Source of the DNA: Branchiostoma belcheri
Taxonomy: Eukaryota; Chordata; Leptocardii; Amphioxiformes; Branchiostomatidae
DNA: 64,000 bases
Reading direction: 5' to 3'
Assembly (NCBI RefSeq): GCF_001625305.1
Contig: NW_017803865.1
Location: forward strand, 884,370-948,369
The notes beneath the pieces are model-generated. The model saw nothing but the letters and a program-made list of their open reading frames with translations. It searched no databases and was not told the origin of the DNA. Of this stretch, positions 62,372 to 64,000 are shown in pieces (the stretch's first letter is position 1; each line of letters opens with the position of its first letter). Both the position numbers and the translations under genes were made by a program.

Positions 62372-64000
62372 TTTCTAAAGAATTATCCAGGAGTTTCTTA
62401 GACCACAGGATGTACGTATTTTTGGAAATTACGCCAATTTAAGAAATGTTTCGTTTCGACAACTTTACTTGAGCGTCCCGCCAAGAGACGCCATTTTGCA
62501 GAACCGTTGTGGAGCATGACGGGAAGGGAATGTTCTACCTTGAATGATATTATTTGTTACAAAATTTTTATAACAGAAAAAAACACAATTTTGGTGTTTA
62601 TTGTCACTGAAATCTAGCATGTTAGTTTAAATTCCCATAATAAAATCCATCAAGGCATTAAATTGACCATTTTTTAAAACATTTTCTCTCTTATCTCTAT
62701 CTTAACACCCCTTGAATGCATGGAATAGTCTGCCAAATTTGCCTAACTCATTGGCCCGTGTTGCGGTCATTCGTGGTTTGCCTAACTACAGCGCCCAGCA
62801 ATTCGATGACCTGTAGCTACATGTAGTTATATACTTACTATAGTAGTATACTAGTAGACTAAGTAGTCGCCACGGCTGCGGAAAGCTATGTGTGGAACCA
62901 AGGACGTTACATAGAACGTCCTTGGTGCAACTGGGCATACTTCCTCGAAACGAGGAGGTTGTTTCATTTACTATTAAAACAAACAGGTTTATTTTAATAC
63001 CTTCTCGCTTGAATTAATGAAGTTTATTTACAACTGAAAGAAAAACAGTACGTACACCAGTCATTGCTGGACTGAAAATTGCAGACAACAATATACAGTA
63101 TATTGTACTGTTCGACAAAGACACAACAGACTGATTCTTATCCCAGTACTGAAACTTTAATTCCCATCTAACGTCAAAAACATCACCATAAGAACCCCAA
63201 ATCGTATAACTTGTTCTGAAAAAAATAAAACCTAACGGTGATCTTATAAGACGATCAATATGCTAATCATTTGGTTCATTCATCTATCAATAAGTCCCGC
63301 AAGTAGTCCCGCACATACCAGGAGGGAACTTGGTCGTGGGCAAAAATGCAAGAAATTCTCTTCGAATCGTTATATATTGTGTGTCTATGATCATACTTCC
63401 TAGCTCTACATATTTGTTTTAACAAGATTTTGCACCTAATTTCTGGCAAAGCAACAAAGACAAGACTTTTTATTTCTAAACGTGGCAACAATTAAATAAA
63501 AGTAACAATGCAATTGCCTCATATGTATATATACATTTGCAGTATATTTTTCCATTAAATGCTTATGCTGATCCTACTATTTTTGACCCAGAATAAGGTC
63601 ATAACTATTCTAGAAATCCACCTATCAGCGCCTGCGCCCTAAGGTCTACCTCTGTGCAAACCCCTTATACTGCTTTACCACTACTGACAAGAGAGAGTCC
63701 GCGGTAGCTGCTTCGTGTAATACATTTCCAGCTTTCTCACATACTCCAGTAACTGGCCTGTTGTCTACATGAGACACTTCATTGTCATAGTCATTCATAT
63801 ATTTTACTCAAAATAGAATTATGATTCTACTTCATATCCAGTTCAAAATTCCTGAACGACAGATCGTAGTCACTTTCTTGATGCTTAATTTCGCCTATGT
63901 CATAACTAATTTCTTTATAATACAGCTTATAACCAGCCAGATAATATTCAATGACTAACCATAAAAGGTACTATACATTAGTGCATCTTTTCAAGATTTT
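62372..64000. other. CENPK upstream region to window end
   Basis: The first 150 bp hold the presumed CENPK promoter with a YY1-like motif. A small inverted repeat ACCAAGGACGTT / AACGTCCTTGGT is at about 62897-62926. A 71-codon minus-strand frame (63276-63491) ending in SWYVRDYLRDLLIDE looks protein-like by eye but was not recognised. No other gene seen. Confidence 0.5.

Noticed and set aside
63276..63491. 71-codon minus-strand frame ending SWYVRDYLRDLLIDE
   Set aside because: Looks protein-like by eye but could not be assigned, and no flanking exons were found; noted only in the flank entry.

Overview
The window is eukaryotic, intron-dense deuterostome DNA, most likely amphioxus (Branchiostoma). 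The genes encode animal proteins very close to their human counterparts in sequence and length (RPS17 134 aa, ARFRP1 201 aa, PMVK 198 aa), with GT-AG introns in plausible conserved phases. The introns are full of short foldback and terminal-inverted-repeat elements, ACATGTAC-type palindromes recur throughout, and two places look like both alleles of a highly heterozygous diploid kept in one assembly. Genus is inference; an animal genome is certain.

Layout, left to right. (1) 276-11673 (+): AAGAB, clathrin-adaptor chaperone, first exon outside the window, with three TIR/foldback elements in its introns. (2) 13142-14530 (-): PMVK, mevalonate pathway, head-to-head with (3) 14995-29918 (+): YTHDC2, an m6A-reader DExH RNA helicase of about 41 exons. 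(4) 30022-30041: assembly gap, followed by a possible signal-peptide first exon on the minus strand (30832-30890). (5) 31460-33661 (+): RPS17 with a TOP-like start and an ATG-only first coding exon. (6) 36000-38341 (+): ARFRP1, Golgi ARF-like GTPase. (7) 39768-44740 (-): an F-box protein, probably an SCF substrate receptor, with a one-base frameshift and an allelic duplication in its first intron; head-to-head with (8) 45606-47532 (+): a FAXC (failed axon connections) homologue. (9) 48133-50392: gap, then a second copy of the FAXC 3' end interrupted by a decayed mariner and carrying a Helitron-like insertion absent from the first copy. (10) 51285-56699 (+): a NUDT3-type diphosphoinositol polyphosphate phosphohydrolase with an unusually long tail. 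(11) 60058-62371 (-): CENPK, inner kinetochore. The last 1.6 kb shows no recognisable gene.

These are mostly housekeeping genes with no shared pathway: vesicle traffic (AAGAB, ARFRP1), isoprenoid synthesis (PMVK), RNA and translation (YTHDC2, RPS17), ubiquitination (F-box), inositol signalling (NUDT3-like) and chromosome segregation (CENPK). Visible shared organisation is limited to divergent close promoters (PMVK/YTHDC2, F-box/FAXC) and YY1-like ATGGCG motifs at several starts.

The most interesting observations are a degenerate second copy of the last RPS17 coding exon that could splice in frame, a Helitron-like insertion with its empty site present in the same window, two near-perfect palindromes of about 90 bp, and two related TIR elements sharing GCGTAG-GGG subterminal repeats. 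No operon-like, CRISPR or prokaryotic system is present.
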